Assembly: GCA_029884335.1 (NCBI GenBank)
Contig: JAOUIA010000040.1
Location: 1-34,063, forward strand
From: Betaproteobacteria bacterium
GTDB taxonomy: Bacteria; Pseudomonadota; Gammaproteobacteria; Burkholderiales; Casimicrobiaceae
DNA: 34,063 bases
Reading direction: 5' to 3'
The notes below the pieces were generated by a model that was not told the origin of the DNA, did no database searches, and was given only the letters and a program-made list of their open reading frames with translations. Shown piece after piece: positions 33,997 through 34,063 of the stretch (position 1 is the stretch's first letter; each line of letters begins with the position of its first letter). A program made the position numbers and the translations under genes.

Positions 33997-34063
33997 TCAC
34001 CATCCCCTTGCCGCCAGAGCCGCGGGGACCTGCGTCCCGTGCACGCCTCGGCGATGGCGTCTA

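Overview
The window is about 34 kb of GC-rich, gene-dense chromosome. It fits a betaproteobacterium, probably Burkholderiales or a close relative. The reasons are the neighbourhoods uvrA / yajR-like MFS / ssb, hda–AI-2E exporter–purM, purN–DUF3108–RsmB-like and rpmB–rpmG, together with the codon usage and dispersed small palindromic repeats that I associate with this class. I see no tRNA, rRNA, prophage, transposase gene, CRISPR array or plasmid function. Most content is core chromosome with some accessory envelope genes. No gap between genes exceeds 300 bases.

Layout. 1-2231 (-) is the N-terminal three quarters of uvrA, cut by the window edge. Divergent from it is a yajR-like MFS exporter gene that overlaps ssb (2333-4089). 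The ssb 3' end is tandemly duplicated (4065-4246). Then comes a leftward block of envelope and periplasmic genes: an orphan ABC substrate-binding protein, a small lipoprotein, an exported two-domain VOC protein, a two-repeat exported protein, a glycine-zipper protein, and a yibI/yibH/outer-membrane-factor export set (4242-11087). An AraC-type regulator (-) faces a two-gene operon (+) encoding a Rieske-like protein with Cys in place of both His ligands, and a GNAT acetyltransferase (11371-13484).

13653-19296 (-) is a compact metabolic operon: DUF3141 (PHA-synthase-like alpha/beta hydrolase), phosphate acyltransferase, acetate kinase, FabI enoyl-ACP reductase and a tiny RRM-like protein. The first four would connect acyl-CoA, acyl-phosphate and fatty-acid or PHA metabolism. 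A DUF3300–DUF2950 pair (+) diverges from it. mnmA and nudJ (-), an Ala/Pro-rich exported protein (-), hda and an AI-2E family exporter (-) follow, then purM (+), purN, a TonB-shaped DUF3108 protein, an RsmB/NOP rRNA methyltransferase, an MscS channel and a fatty acid desaturase (+). The window closes with rpmB-rpmG (-).

Most noteworthy: (1) the all-Cys Rieske-like ligand set; (2) a desaturase whose C-terminal ~130 residues look like the tail of an ISL3-family transposase; (3) the in-frame duplication of the SSB acidic tip inside a 78-bp tandem repeat; (4) several copies of a small hairpin repeat whose stems differ by compensatory base changes; (5) the DUF3141–pta–ackA–fabI operon. Functions are read from motifs and family knowledge without database searches.
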